Below are positions 18,018 through 26,647 of a DNA stretch of 64,000 nucleotides, one piece after another (position 1 is the first letter of the stretch; the number at the start of each line of letters is the position of its first letter). The notes beneath the pieces were generated by a model, which worked only from the letters and a program-made list of their open reading frames with translations, searched no databases and was not told the DNA's origin. Origin of the DNA: Cyanobacteria bacterium CYA (GTDB lineage: Bacteria; Planctomycetota; Phycisphaerae; Phycisphaerales; UBA1924); NCBI GenBank assembly GCA_008363215.1, contig RHKP01000001.1:310001-374000 (forward strand), written 5' to 3'. The translations under genes and the position numbers were made by a program.

Positions 18018-19178
18018 ATGAAGACGCTTCACGTCGTGACGATGGTGCTGGTTCTAGGGTCGGCGGCAAGCGTCGCGCTGTTCGCGGTGCAAACTCGGTG
18101 GGGGCCGCAGACGGGGGGTTTGATCGAGGCCAGGCTTCCCGAGGCGTATGAACCGCCGCCTGCGCCGTCGGACGCACGTCCGGCGCAGGAAGGCGAACGA
18201 GACATTTCCGTGGAGGCATCACCGGTGATCGAGCAGAGCAAGCGGATGATTTCGCGTTCGGCGTATGACATCACGCCGTTGTCGAAGGAGCGCGTGGCCG
18301 AACTGGCATCGAAGTTGGATGAGGAGACGTATCGCATCACGCAGAAGGCGGGGACCGAGGCGCCGTTCTGCGGCACGTTGCTGGACAACAAGAAGGAAGG
18401 GGTGTACTGCTGCGCAGTGTGCGGTCTGCCGCTGTTTTCCAGCGACCACAAGTTCACGAGCGGTACGGGCTGGCCGAGTTTCTATCGTGAGTTCGACCCG
18501 CAGCACGTGTCGCGCAAGGTTGATCGCGGGCACGGGATGGTTCGGACGGAGATCAACTGTGCGCGTTGCGGGGCGCATCTGGGGCATGTGTTTGACGACG
18601 GGCCCAAGCCGACCGGCGAGCGGCACTGCCTGAACTCAGCATCGCTGGTTTTTGTCGAGAAGGGGAAGGAACTGCCGGCCGAGAGTCAGCCGATCAAGAC
18701 CGAGACTGCATACTTTGCCGGCGGGTGCTTCTGGGGGATCGAGCATTATTTCCAGAAGGGTCCGGGGGTGATCAATGCGGTGAGCGGGTACATGCAGGGC
18801 GACTCCGAGAAGCCCACGTACAAGGACGTGTGCAACAAGGACACCGGGCATGCGGAAACGGTGAAGGTGGTGTTTGACCCGGAGCAGATTTCGTACCAGC
18901 GGCTGCTCGAGGCGTTTTTCGTGATGCATGACCCGACGCAATTGAATCGGCAGGGCCCGGACGTGGGGACGCAGTATCGCTCGGGCGTGTGGTACACGAG
19001 CGAGGAGCAGCGGCGGGCGGCCGAGGACTACATCGGCAAGTTGCAGGAATCCGGCAGGGTGAAGGATCGGATTGTCACGCAGGTGGAGAAGGCAGAGACG
19101 TTCTGGGAGGCGGAGGAGTATCACCAGGATTACATTGTCAACACGGGGCGGGCGTGTCACGTGAAGAATCCGTGGTAG
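18018..19178 (+). CDS. msrBA: Exported MsrB-MsrA fusion methionine sulfoxide reductase
   Basis: 386 residues. An N-terminal membrane anchor or signal (MKTLHVVTMVLVLGSAASVALFAV) and a Pro-rich linker lead to MsrB: CAVCG and CARCG zinc pairs, SGTGWPSF, and the catalytic Cys in RHCLNSASL. MsrA follows: GGCFWGIEHYF with the catalytic Cys, GHAETVKVVFDP and EEYHQDY. MsrA reduces the S- and MsrB the R-epimer of methionine sulfoxide, so one periplasmic protein repairs both. The order B-A is the reverse of the Neisseria PilB A-B order. A start at 18009 is also possible. Confidence 0.9.
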   Translation: MKTLHVVTMVLVLGSAASVALFAVQTRWGPQTGGLIEARLPEAYEPPPAPSDARPAQEGERDISVEASPVIEQSKRMISRSAYDITPLSKERVAELASKLDEETYRITQKAGTEAPFCGTLLDNKKEGVYCCAVCGLPLFSSDHKFTSGTGWPSFYREFDPQHVSRKVDRGHGMVRTEINCARCGAHLGHVFDDGPKPTGERHCLNSASLVFVEKGKELPAESQPIKTETAYFAGGCFWGIEHYFQKGPGVINAVSGYMQGDSEKPTYKDVCNKDTGHAETVKVVFDPEQISYQRLLEAFFVMHDPTQLNRQGPDVGTQYRSGVWYTSEEQRRAAEDYIGKLQESGRVKDRIVTQVEKAETFWEAEEYHQDYIVNTGRACHVKNPW

Positions 19179-19188
19179 GAGGGGCGAG

Positions 19189-19704
19189 TTGCCCGACGTG
19201 CATATCGAAGTGAAGGCCGGACTTGGGCGGGCGGGCGATGGCGTACGCTCGGGGATGTACAAGTCGGGCCTGGCGTATGAGTCGAAGCGGATCCATGCGG
19301 CGGCGGTGTACTGCTCGGACGGGCGCATAGGTGAGCATTTCGACGATTTTCTGCACAATGGGCTGCATCTGCCGCGTTATGACCGCGTAGCGCTGCCGGG
19401 CGGGCCGGGGTGCCTGGCCGGGCATATCGAAGCAAGGCTCGAGGAAGAGGGAGTGATCGACGAGTTGAAGTTCCTGGTGGATGCGCACGAACTGGAGCGG
19501 GTGGTGCTGATTCAGCACGAGGGATGCGCGTTCTATCACCGGCGGCTGGGGGTTGAGCCGGAGCGGATGGAGATGCTGCAGCGGGCCGACCTGGTGCGGG
19601 CGGCTTTTCACATCCGGCGCGTGTCGTCGCACCTGCAGATCGACGCTTACCTGGCGAGTCTGGCGGGAGACGGACTGGTGTTCGAGCCGGTGTCGCTGGA
19701 GTGA
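19189..19704 (+). CDS. Small beta-carbonic-anhydrase-like protein
   Basis: 171 residues. The start is TTG 19189, 6 bases after GGAGGGG. It contains CSDGR (CxDxR) near residue 42 and HEGC (HxxC) near 109, the three zinc ligands and the Asp-Arg dyad of beta-carbonic anhydrases, in the right order and in a Rossmann-like context (RVVLIQHEGCAFY). It is shorter than most beta-CAs, and the dimer-forming N-terminal arm is reduced. It might hydrate CO2 or be a metal-binding relative without that activity. The gene is 10 bp after msrBA. Confidence 0.65.
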   Translation: MPDVHIEVKAGLGRAGDGVRSGMYKSGLAYESKRIHAAAVYCSDGRIGEHFDDFLHNGLHLPRYDRVALPGGPGCLAGHIEARLEEEGVIDELKFLVDAHELERVVLIQHEGCAFYHRRLGVEPERMEMLQRADLVRAAFHIRRVSSHLQIDAYLASLAGDGLVFEPVSLE

Positions 19705-19707
19705 GAC

Positions 19708-20862
19708 TCAGGCGAACAGCGCGATGAAGCCGGGGAGGATCGCGTATCCGGCGATGGCGACGATCATGTTGAGGATGGCCACGGCGGCGGCGTCGACGAA
19801 GTCGAAGTCGAGCAGGTGCAGGTTGAGGATGAGGAAAGCCAGGACAAACACGCTGAAAGCGGGGATTCCCCATCCGAGCAGGGTGGTCGCCAGCAGGGCG
19901 GCGCAGATGGAGCCGGCATAGACGGCCGAGAGGCGCAGCAGGTTGAGATTGAAGGGCGCGTCGAAGCCGATCCAGAAGAACATGCAGGCGTAGGTGACCA
20001 GCAGCCCGACGGCGACCTGGAGGATGAAGACCGAGGGCAGGATGACGACGATGGGCCAGCCCATGGTTGCAAGGCCGACAATGAGAGCGCCGACGAGTCC
20101 GAGGGCGAGGTAGACGGCCGGAGTGTGATAAGCCTCGTACTCGGTCTGCTTGGCCAGTTCCTGGCGCATGACGTGGGCGCGGGTGGGCATGATGTGCCCG
20201 CACTCGGGGCATTGGAGCGAAGCGGCCCGGCTCATGTCATACCCGCAGTCCGGGCAGGCGAAGGGCTTGTGCGAGGCGGAGTGGCCCTTGGGAGGCTGGC
20301 GGGACGCCTCGATGAAGCGGGAAGAGGAGATTCCGATCTTTTCATCGAAGCCGCAGTTGGCGCACACACCGACGCGAGGCGGGAAGCGGTGGAAGCAGAC
20401 CGGGCAGGTCTTGAGTTGTTCATCGTCGCGCGTGTCTTCGGGCGCGAGAGGGATGATCTGGTCATCGGGCTGGGATGCGAGCGCGGCGGATTCAGCAACC
20501 AGGGCGACGGTCGAGCCGTCGGGTTGCGGGACGGCCGAGTCGTCGGCCAGGGCGACGGAGCCGTCGTCAGTCTGCGGATGTGGTTCAGCCGGGGGCGGGG
20601 CGGTGGGCTCAGGTGGCTCACCCTCCATGGCGCTGCGGCGCACCTCCTCGATGAGTGAGGGCAGGAAGTCAGACTGGTCGATGCTCTGCGACAGGCCGGA
20701 GATGTCGGTTTCTTCCAGCAGGTTGGGGGCGTTGGGGCGGAGAGCCCGTCGTGCGCAGGGGCGGCAGTAGTAGCGTCCGAATTGATCGCGCAAGCGGGGA
20801 CGATTGGAGCAATCTTCCCCACAAATGCGGCATACCTTGGCTGTGGACGGCGTCGTGCTCAC
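19708..20862 (-). CDS. Zinc-ribbon membrane protein, unknown function
   Basis: 384 residues. The cytosolic N-terminal half has four CxxC-type pairs (CRICG...CRPC; CPVC...CANC; CPDC...CPEC), the shape of two or three zinc ribbons, separated by an acidic/Pro-rich linker. The C-terminal ~150 residues form about five hydrophobic helices. Such zinc-ribbon plus membrane proteins are common in Planctomycetes and uncharacterised. It is convergent with the carbonic-anhydrase-like gene, 3 bp apart. Confidence 0.75.
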   Translation of the reverse strand: MSTTPSTAKVCRICGEDCSNRPRLRDQFGRYYCRPCARRALRPNAPNLLEETDISGLSQSIDQSDFLPSLIEEVRRSAMEGEPPEPTAPPPAEPHPQTDDGSVALADDSAVPQPDGSTVALVAESAALASQPDDQIIPLAPEDTRDDEQLKTCPVCFHRFPPRVGVCANCGFDEKIGISSSRFIEASRQPPKGHSASHKPFACPDCGYDMSRAASLQCPECGHIMPTRAHVMRQELAKQTEYEAYHTPAVYLALGLVGALIVGLATMGWPIVVILPSVFILQVAVGLLVTYACMFFWIGFDAPFNLNLLRLSAVYAGSICAALLATTLLGWGIPAFSVFVLAFLILNLHLLDFDFVDAAAVAILNMIVAIAGYAILPGFIALFA

Positions 20863-20909
20863 CGGAGGCAGCCCCTGTATGCTCCCCTCCTATTGAGGAG
20901 TTTGAGGGA

Positions 20910-22043
20910 ATGCGAAGGTTCTGTCAAGGGCTGATTCTGGTTCTCGCGTCGGGTTTTGCCCTGCTCGGGTGTGCCCCGCGACATGTTCGGACCAATTTCG
21001 CATCGGACATGCCCGCGTGGCTCCCTGTGCGGGGCTTTCGCGACGCCCCGTTGCTTGAAGCGCGGATCGACGGCATCGGGCTGGTGACGGTGGTGCTGGA
21101 TACCGGGTCGTCGGCGTGCGTGGTTTCACCGGAGTTGGCCGAGCAGTTGGCCGGTCGGGTGCGTTCGACGCATCGCACGGTGATCAACGCCGAAGGGCAT
21201 CGCCTAGAGGGTCTGGGGGAGGTGAGCATCGGTCGCCTCGAACTGGGTGTGGCGCGGTTTGAGGAGGTTGATGCGCTTGTGGCCGACCTTTCGGCGTTGA
21301 CGCGTGCGTATGGCGAGCCGGTGGCGGCGATCGTGGGTTATCCACTTTTCCGCGACCTGCCGTTGACGATCGATTTTGCGTCAAGGCGGGTGAGCATCGA
21401 GCAGGCGAGGGGTGGGCAGCGTGTTCGAGTGGTCGACGAGCAGTTGCCGATCGTGGAGGCCGAGGTGGGGGGGCACGCGATCGAGGTGCTGATCGACTCT
21501 GGCAGTTCGAGCGGCTGGGCGGTGCCGGTGGAGAGGATCGCATTTGAGCCGGGCACGCGCGCCTCCAAGCGGGTACTGATGCTCGGGGGCTCGAGCACGG
21601 TGGAGGATGGGCGGCTTGACGGTACGGCTCGGATCGGTGCGATGGAGTTCGATCGGCCGGTGATCGAATCGACGCGCGGGCTGGCGCGGGTCGGCGTGCG
21701 CGGGCTGGAGGGAATGCGTGTGACGTTTGACCAAGCGGAGGGCGTGGTGTGGCTGGAGCGAGTCCGCGACCGGCCGGCGCAGGCGACGCGAGGGATCGGC
21801 GCGGAGTTTCGCGAGGCTGGTTCGATGTGGGAACTGTGGAGCGTCGAACCGGGGTTGCCGGCCCACCGGGTCGGTTTGCGTGACGGCGAACGGGTGCTTT
21901 CGATCGACGGGTTCCGCATCGGGCAGATCGGGATGAGCGAAGTGCGAGAGCGCATCGAAGGGGCAGCGCGATTGCGGCTGGAGGTGCTGCGGGCCGGCGG
22001 TGTGGCGACGGTGTGGGTGCCCATCGTGTCTGTGGAGCGGTGA
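20910..22043 (+). CDS. Aspartyl-protease lipoprotein with PDZ domain
   Basis: 377 residues. The start ATG 20910 opens a lipoprotein signal (GFALLGCAP, Cys ~19). Two retropepsin-like half-domains carry VVLDTGSSA (~residue 66) and VLIDSGSSS (~196), the paired catalytic aspartates of clan AA peptidases in one chain. The last ~90 residues look like a PDZ domain (PGLPAHRVGLRDGERVLSIDG). It probably acts in the periplasm as a membrane-anchored peptidase. The longer upstream frame overlaps the divergent zinc-ribbon gene and is rejected. The stop overlaps the next ATG by one base (TGATG). Confidence 0.8.
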   Translation: MRRFCQGLILVLASGFALLGCAPRHVRTNFASDMPAWLPVRGFRDAPLLEARIDGIGLVTVVLDTGSSACVVSPELAEQLAGRVRSTHRTVINAEGHRLEGLGEVSIGRLELGVARFEEVDALVADLSALTRAYGEPVAAIVGYPLFRDLPLTIDFASRRVSIEQARGGQRVRVVDEQLPIVEAEVGGHAIEVLIDSGSSSGWAVPVERIAFEPGTRASKRVLMLGGSSTVEDGRLDGTARIGAMEFDRPVIESTRGLARVGVRGLEGMRVTFDQAEGVVWLERVRDRPAQATRGIGAEFREAGSMWELWSVEPGLPAHRVGLRDGERVLSIDGFRIGQIGMSEVRERIEGAARLRLEVLRAGGVATVWVPIVSVER

Positions 22044-23323
22044 TGAACAGAGCGGCGGCGATGTTGCGCGAGGAGATTGCTCCCGAGGTGCTGCGGGCGT
22101 GCGACGCCGGGGAGGCTCTGTCGCGCTTCGCCGATCGGCTTCCGGGCGAGCCGCACGGACTGGTGCTGCTGGCGATGGGCAAGGGGTCGAGCGCGATGGC
22201 GGCGACGGGGCTGCGTCTGTGGGGCGAGCGTGTGGCGCGCGGGCTGGTGGTGACGCGGGCAGAACACGTGCAAGACACGGAGCGGGCAGGCGGGCGGGTG
22301 GAGGTGCTGGCGGCCGATCATCCGATTCCGAGTCTGCGCAATGTCGAGGCGGCCCACGCGGTCGAGCGGTTTGTGGGGGAGGCGGGCGGGCACGAGCGGC
22401 TGGTGGTGCTGCTTTCGGGCGGGGCGTCGGCGCAGTTGTCAGCCCCGCGTGAGCCGTTAGCGCTGGACGACATGGCGGGCCTGACGGAGGCGTTGCTGCG
22501 CAGCGGGGCGACGATCAACGAGATCAACTGCGTGCGCAAGCACTGCGAGCGGGTGAAAGGCGGGCAGTTGGCGCGGGTGCGCGTGGGCGGGGCGACGAGC
22601 GTGTTCGTGCTCTCCGACGTGCTGGGCGATCCGCTGGACGTGATTTCATCGGGCCCGCTGGCGCCAGATCCAACCACTTTCTCCGATGCGGTGCGTGTGA
22701 TGGAGCGGCATGGGTTGGGCGGAGACCACGCGGACGTGATGGCGTTGCTGCGGCGCGGAGTGCGCGGCGAGGAGATCGAAACGCCCAAGCCGGGCGACAG
22801 GGTGTTTGCGTCGGTAGAGCATCATGTGGTGGCGAGCAATGTGCTGGCGGTCGAGGCCGCGTGCGAGGCGCTGCGGCGGCGCGGGCTGCGCATCGTCGGT
22901 GTCGAGCAGCGCGTGCAGGGTGAAGCCGGCGTGGTGGGGGCGCGGCTGGGCGAGGTCGTGCGGGGGCTGCCGACGGGTGCGGCGGTGGTGTGGGGCGGGG
23001 AGTCGACGGTGCATGTCGGCGCCAGCCACGGCAAGGGCGGACGGAACCAGGAGTTGGCTGTGGCGGCGGCGACGGTGATCGAGGGTGTGCCTGGCGCGGC
23101 GGTGATGTCGCTGGCCACGGATGGGGTGGATGGACCGACCGACGCGGCCGGGGGAGTGGTCGATGGGCAGAGCGTTGCACGCATGCGAGCGAACGGCGTT
23201 GATCCGGAAGAGGCGCTGCGGAATCACGACAGTTACCCGGCGCTGGAGGCCTGCGGGGGACTGCTCAGGACGGGCGCCAGCGGAACCAACGTCAACGACG
23301 TGATGGTGGGGGTGAGGCACTGA
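22043..23323 (+). CDS. Glycerate 2-kinase, MOFRL family
   Basis: 426 residues. The family phosphorylates D-glycerate to 2-phosphoglycerate. Seen: LLAMGKGSSAMA (substrate loop), VVLLSGGASAQLSAP, TINEINCVRKHCERVKGGQLA and VLSDVLGDPLDVISSGPL, then the MOFRL-domain end with HGKGGRNQELA and SLATDGVDGPTDAAGGVVDG. Full length. Translational coupling with the protease (TGATG) suggests one transcript, though a functional link is not obvious. Confidence 0.92.
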   Translation: MNRAAAMLREEIAPEVLRACDAGEALSRFADRLPGEPHGLVLLAMGKGSSAMAATGLRLWGERVARGLVVTRAEHVQDTERAGGRVEVLAADHPIPSLRNVEAAHAVERFVGEAGGHERLVVLLSGGASAQLSAPREPLALDDMAGLTEALLRSGATINEINCVRKHCERVKGGQLARVRVGGATSVFVLSDVLGDPLDVISSGPLAPDPTTFSDAVRVMERHGLGGDHADVMALLRRGVRGEEIETPKPGDRVFASVEHHVVASNVLAVEAACEALRRRGLRIVGVEQRVQGEAGVVGARLGEVVRGLPTGAAVVWGGESTVHVGASHGKGGRNQELAVAAATVIEGVPGAAVMSLATDGVDGPTDAAGGVVDGQSVARMRANGVDPEEALRNHDSYPALEACGGLLRTGASGTNVNDVMVGVRH

Positions 23324-23356
23324 GCGGCAGGCCGGTCGGTGGCACATTTCGAGCCG

Positions 23357-23385
23357 GCTCCCTCGGTGGCGCTTCGGGCTCGTAT
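23357..23385 (+). repeat. Dispersed repeat, copy B
   Basis: GCTCCCTCGGTGGCGCTTCG followed by GGCTCGTAT, between the convergent glycerate kinase and sugar-permease genes. It matches copy C in 26 of 29 positions. Confidence 0.65.
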
Positions 23386-23439
23386 GAACCTCTTCGCCAC
23401 TTCATCGCTTCGTCGGCTCGGAGTGCCGATCGATCCAGG

Positions 23440-24381
23440 TCATTCCTTCAGACCCTGCGTGGCGATGCCTTGGACGAGTGTGCGCTGGGCGAGGAGGAAG
23501 ACGAGGATGATGGGCAGGACGATGATGACGCAGGCGGCCATGACGATGGTCCACGGCACGCCGCCGTGCTGGCTCTGGAACATCTGGAGACCGAGAGCGG
23601 CGGTGTACATGTCCTGATGATTGAGGAAGATGAGCGGCTGCACGAACTCGTTCCAGCACCAGATGAACTGGAGGAGGGCGACGACGGTGAGCGCGGGGCG
23701 GGAGAGCGGGAGGATGATGCGGCAGAAGATGCCGAAGTGTCCGCATCCGTCGATGCGGGCGGCCTCGTCGAGTTCGCGGGGAATGCCGAGGAAAAACTGT
23801 CGCAGAAGGAAGATGCTGAAGGCGCCACCGAACCAGGCGGGGATCCAGAGGGGGCGGAAGGTGCCGATCCAGTCGAGGTGCTTGAAGAGCAGGTATTGCG
23901 GGGCCATGACGACGGTGAAAGGGATCATCATGGTGGCCAGGACGAGGGTGAAGAGAAGGTCGCGTCCTTTCCAGCGGATGCGGGCGAAGCCGTAGGCGGC
24001 GACGGCCGAGGAGATGGTCATGCCGGAGACGCTCAGGGCTGCGACGATGACGGAGTTTCGCAGATAGCGGCGGAAGTCGGCGACGGGGGTCTGCATGACT
24101 TGGGAGTAGTTGTCGGCGGCTTGTTCGGCCAGTGCGCCGTAGTAGCGGGGTTCGAGGATCGAGAGCGGTCGGCCCTGATCGTCGATCAGTGCGGGCAAGG
24201 GGCTGAGGCTGGCGCTGGTCGAGCGTTCCTCGGGCATGAGCGAGGTGGTGAACATCCAGACCAGCGGCAGGAGGAAGATGAAGGCGACCGACCAGAGCAG
24301 CCCGTGCAGCAGCAGGCGCGGCGGTCTGCGCGGGCTGTGCGGACCGTGCGCGTCGACGGGTTGGCGCGGAGGGTGTTTCAT
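23440..24381 (-). CDS. CUT1 sugar ABC permease, MalG-type
   Basis: 313 residues, about six transmembrane helices. The EAA loop is EAARIDGCGHFGIFCRIILPL near residue 220, which contacts the ATPase. A long periplasmic stretch follows the first helix (~residues 40-100), as in MalG. ATG 24381 overlaps the stop of the MalF-type gene by 4 bp. It probably forms the channel with that protein; no ATPase gene is present, so an MsmK-type shared ATPase is likely. Confidence 0.88.
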   Translation of the reverse strand: MKHPPRQPVDAHGPHSPRRPPRLLLHGLLWSVAFIFLLPLVWMFTTSLMPEERSTSASLSPLPALIDDQGRPLSILEPRYYGALAEQAADNYSQVMQTPVADFRRYLRNSVIVAALSVSGMTISSAVAAYGFARIRWKGRDLLFTLVLATMMIPFTVVMAPQYLLFKHLDWIGTFRPLWIPAWFGGAFSIFLLRQFFLGIPRELDEAARIDGCGHFGIFCRIILPLSRPALTVVALLQFIWCWNEFVQPLIFLNHQDMYTAALGLQMFQSQHGGVPWTIVMAACVIIVLPIILVFLLAQRTLVQGIATQGLKE

Positions 24382-25271
24382 GCGGCCCTGTAGTAGACGA
24401 ATCGGCGGGCCAGCGTCAGAAGGCCGAGCGTGAGGGCCAGCGTGACGAGCAGTTGCAGCCAGGCCAGCGCGCTGGCGTATCCCATGCGACCGTATTCGAA
24501 GGCGGAGCGGAAGACGTACATGGAGTAGACGAGCGTGGAGTTGTTGGGTCCGCCCTTGGTCATGATGTATGGGATCGCGAAGACCTGGAGCGACCAGATG
24601 ATGCTCATGACGACGTTGAACATGACGGCCGGGGAGATCATCGGCAGGGTGACGTTCCAGAAGCGTGAGACAGGCCCGGCGCCGTCGATGGCGGCGGCTT
24701 CGCGGAGGGCGACGGGCACGTCGCGCAGGGCGGCGCCGTAGATGACCACGGCCGAGCCGACCATCCACAAACTCATGAAGATGAGGCTTCCCATGGCCAG
24801 GCCGGGCAGTCCGAGCCAGTTGGGCGGGTGCTCGACACCGACGGCGCGGAGTGTGACGTTGATCAGGCCGGTGTTGGGGTTGTAGATCCACATCCATCCG
24901 AGGGAGACGGCGACGATGGGAACGAGGGTAGGGAGGAAGACAATGGCGCGGACGAGGTCGCGCCCGCGCAACGGCTGATCGAGCAGCAGGGCCAGCGCGA
25001 GGGAGACGATCGTGCCGAGGGTGACGGTGCCCAGCGCATACACGAGCGTGTTCTTGAGTGAGAGGAAGAAGAGCTTGTCGGAGGCGATAGCGCGGTAGTT
25101 GTCCAGCCCGATCCATACGGGCGGTTCGAGCAGGGCGTAGTCGGTGAAACTGTAAAAGGCGCTCATCGCGGCGGGAACGGCCATGAAGGCCAGAAATCCG
25201 ATCACCCACGGGGAGACCCACAGCAAGCCGTCGGCCTGATCGCGCATGGCGGCGGAGAAGCGCGGCATCAT
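24378..25271 (-). CDS. CUT1 sugar ABC permease, MalF-type
   Basis: 297 residues with six predicted helices. SPWVIGFLAF near the N-terminus and LREAAAIDGAGPVSRFWNVTLP (EAA motif) near residue 205 are diagnostic. The start at ATG 25271 is preceded by GGGGAG; a second ATG follows at once. The longer frame into the binding-protein gene is rejected. It overlaps the binding-protein stop by 4 bp. Confidence 0.88.
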   Translation of the reverse strand: MMPRFSAAMRDQADGLLWVSPWVIGFLAFMAVPAAMSAFYSFTDYALLEPPVWIGLDNYRAIASDKLFFLSLKNTLVYALGTVTLGTIVSLALALLLDQPLRGRDLVRAIVFLPTLVPIVAVSLGWMWIYNPNTGLINVTLRAVGVEHPPNWLGLPGLAMGSLIFMSLWMVGSAVVIYGAALRDVPVALREAAAIDGAGPVSRFWNVTLPMISPAVMFNVVMSIIWSLQVFAIPYIMTKGGPNNSTLVYSMYVFRSAFEYGRMGYASALAWLQLLVTLALTLGLLTLARRFVYYRAA

Positions 25272-26641
25272 CCGGCTCCCCTTGCGGCGTCGCGGCGCCG
25301 GCGGATGTCGGCGGCCCGGTCGAGTTGGCGCTGAAGGCGGGACTCCAGATCGTGCAGAGTGGCGCTCACATCGGCGCCGTCCCAGACGGCGTCGAAGGCG
25401 CTGGTGGTCTCGTCGGCAAAGCGCTCCCACACGCTGGTCTGCGGCAGCACGCTGACGCGCGGACTCTTGGCGATGGCGTCGAACACATCGACCGCCGGGT
25501 TGGGGTGCGTGCGCCGAAACTGCTCGGACACCTCGCGCAGCGGTGAGGGCTTGCAGTGCAGCGAGCACAGTTTCTCCTGCACATCCTGCCGCTGGGTGAA
25601 CTGGAGAAACTGGTAGGCTTCTTCGGGGTGCGGACACCCGCGCGGGATCATGATCACGTCGGCTTCGAGCAGACCGCGAGGCCGATCGGGCTCGGGCAGC
25701 CCGGGCGCCAGCGGCACCGGGGCGGCAAAGAAGTCGAGATCGGGGCTGTACTGTCTGATGAAGTTGGCGACCCACGGGCCCTGCACGATCATGGCGGTGC
25801 GCTGCGAGATGAAGGGATCTCCCGGCCCGTGCATCGAGCGTCCGAAGTCCTGCGCAAAGGCGCGCACTGCGGCCGGACCGAGTCTCGCGGCTGACTGCTG
25901 CACCCACTCGTATGCGGCCACGCAGCCGGGCGAAGCGATGGTGCAGCGGTTGGCGAGTTTGTCGAATATCGGCGCGTCAAAGAGCATGGGCCAGATGTAG
26001 GGCCACCAGGGCGGCAGGATCGCGCCGAAGCCCAGTTGGGTGATGCGTCCGGCGGCGTCGCGCAGCGTGAGGGCTTCGGCCACGTCGAGCAGTTGTTCGG
26101 TGGTGCGGGGTGGCGCGTCGGGGTCGAGCCCGGCCTGGAGGAAGAGGCGTCGGTTGTAGTAGAGGCCCAGTGTGTAGCAGGTGTTCACGCCGGCCCAGGG
26201 CATGCCGTCGGGCGCGAGCAGCGCCGCGATGCCGGGGGCATAACGGTCGAGTTCAAACGCGCCGAGATGGGCGAACTCGGTCAGAGGCATGATCGCCCTC
26301 GCGGCCGAGTAGACCGGGATCGAGAAGGTGAACAGGCCGACCAGATCGGGTGGATCTCCGCCGCCGATGGCGACCATGGCCTTGCTGGTGATGTCCGACA
26401 CGCTGAGCAGCCGCACCCACAGTCGGTCCTGCGACTGGTTGAACCAGTCGACGATCTGCTGGAGTGCGGCGCCTTCGGGCCCGGTCCACTTTTCCCAGTA
26501 GGTCAGTTCGATGCGGCCGCGGGGGGCGCGACGGGCGGCGCGGGTGTGATCGGGCCAGAAGACGTAGCCGACGCCGGCACCAAGCGCTGCGAGCATCGCC
26601 GCACGGCGCGAGACTTCCCATGGGCCGGCCCCGTGCTGCAT
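25268..26641 (-). CDS. Sugar ABC substrate-binding protein, probable Tat substrate
   Basis: 457 residues. The N-terminus has SRRAAMLAALGAGVGYVFW, a twin-arginine-like signal. The mature part begins LTYWEKWTGPEGAALQQIVDWFN, the typical opening of family 1 extracellular sugar-binding proteins, with PPDLVGLF and PWAGVNTCYTLGLYYN further on. It should deliver an oligosaccharide or monosaccharide to the two downstream permeases. It follows the sialidase gene by 6 bp, suggesting the ligand is released by that enzyme, but this is inference. Confidence 0.85.
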   Translation of the reverse strand: MQHGAGPWEVSRRAAMLAALGAGVGYVFWPDHTRAARRAPRGRIELTYWEKWTGPEGAALQQIVDWFNQSQDRLWVRLLSVSDITSKAMVAIGGGDPPDLVGLFTFSIPVYSAARAIMPLTEFAHLGAFELDRYAPGIAALLAPDGMPWAGVNTCYTLGLYYNRRLFLQAGLDPDAPPRTTEQLLDVAEALTLRDAAGRITQLGFGAILPPWWPYIWPMLFDAPIFDKLANRCTIASPGCVAAYEWVQQSAARLGPAAVRAFAQDFGRSMHGPGDPFISQRTAMIVQGPWVANFIRQYSPDLDFFAAPVPLAPGLPEPDRPRGLLEADVIMIPRGCPHPEEAYQFLQFTQRQDVQEKLCSLHCKPSPLREVSEQFRRTHPNPAVDVFDAIAKSPRVSVLPQTSVWERFADETTSAFDAVWDGADVSATLHDLESRLQRQLDRAADIRRRRDAARGAG

Positions 26642-26647
26642 CGGCGT

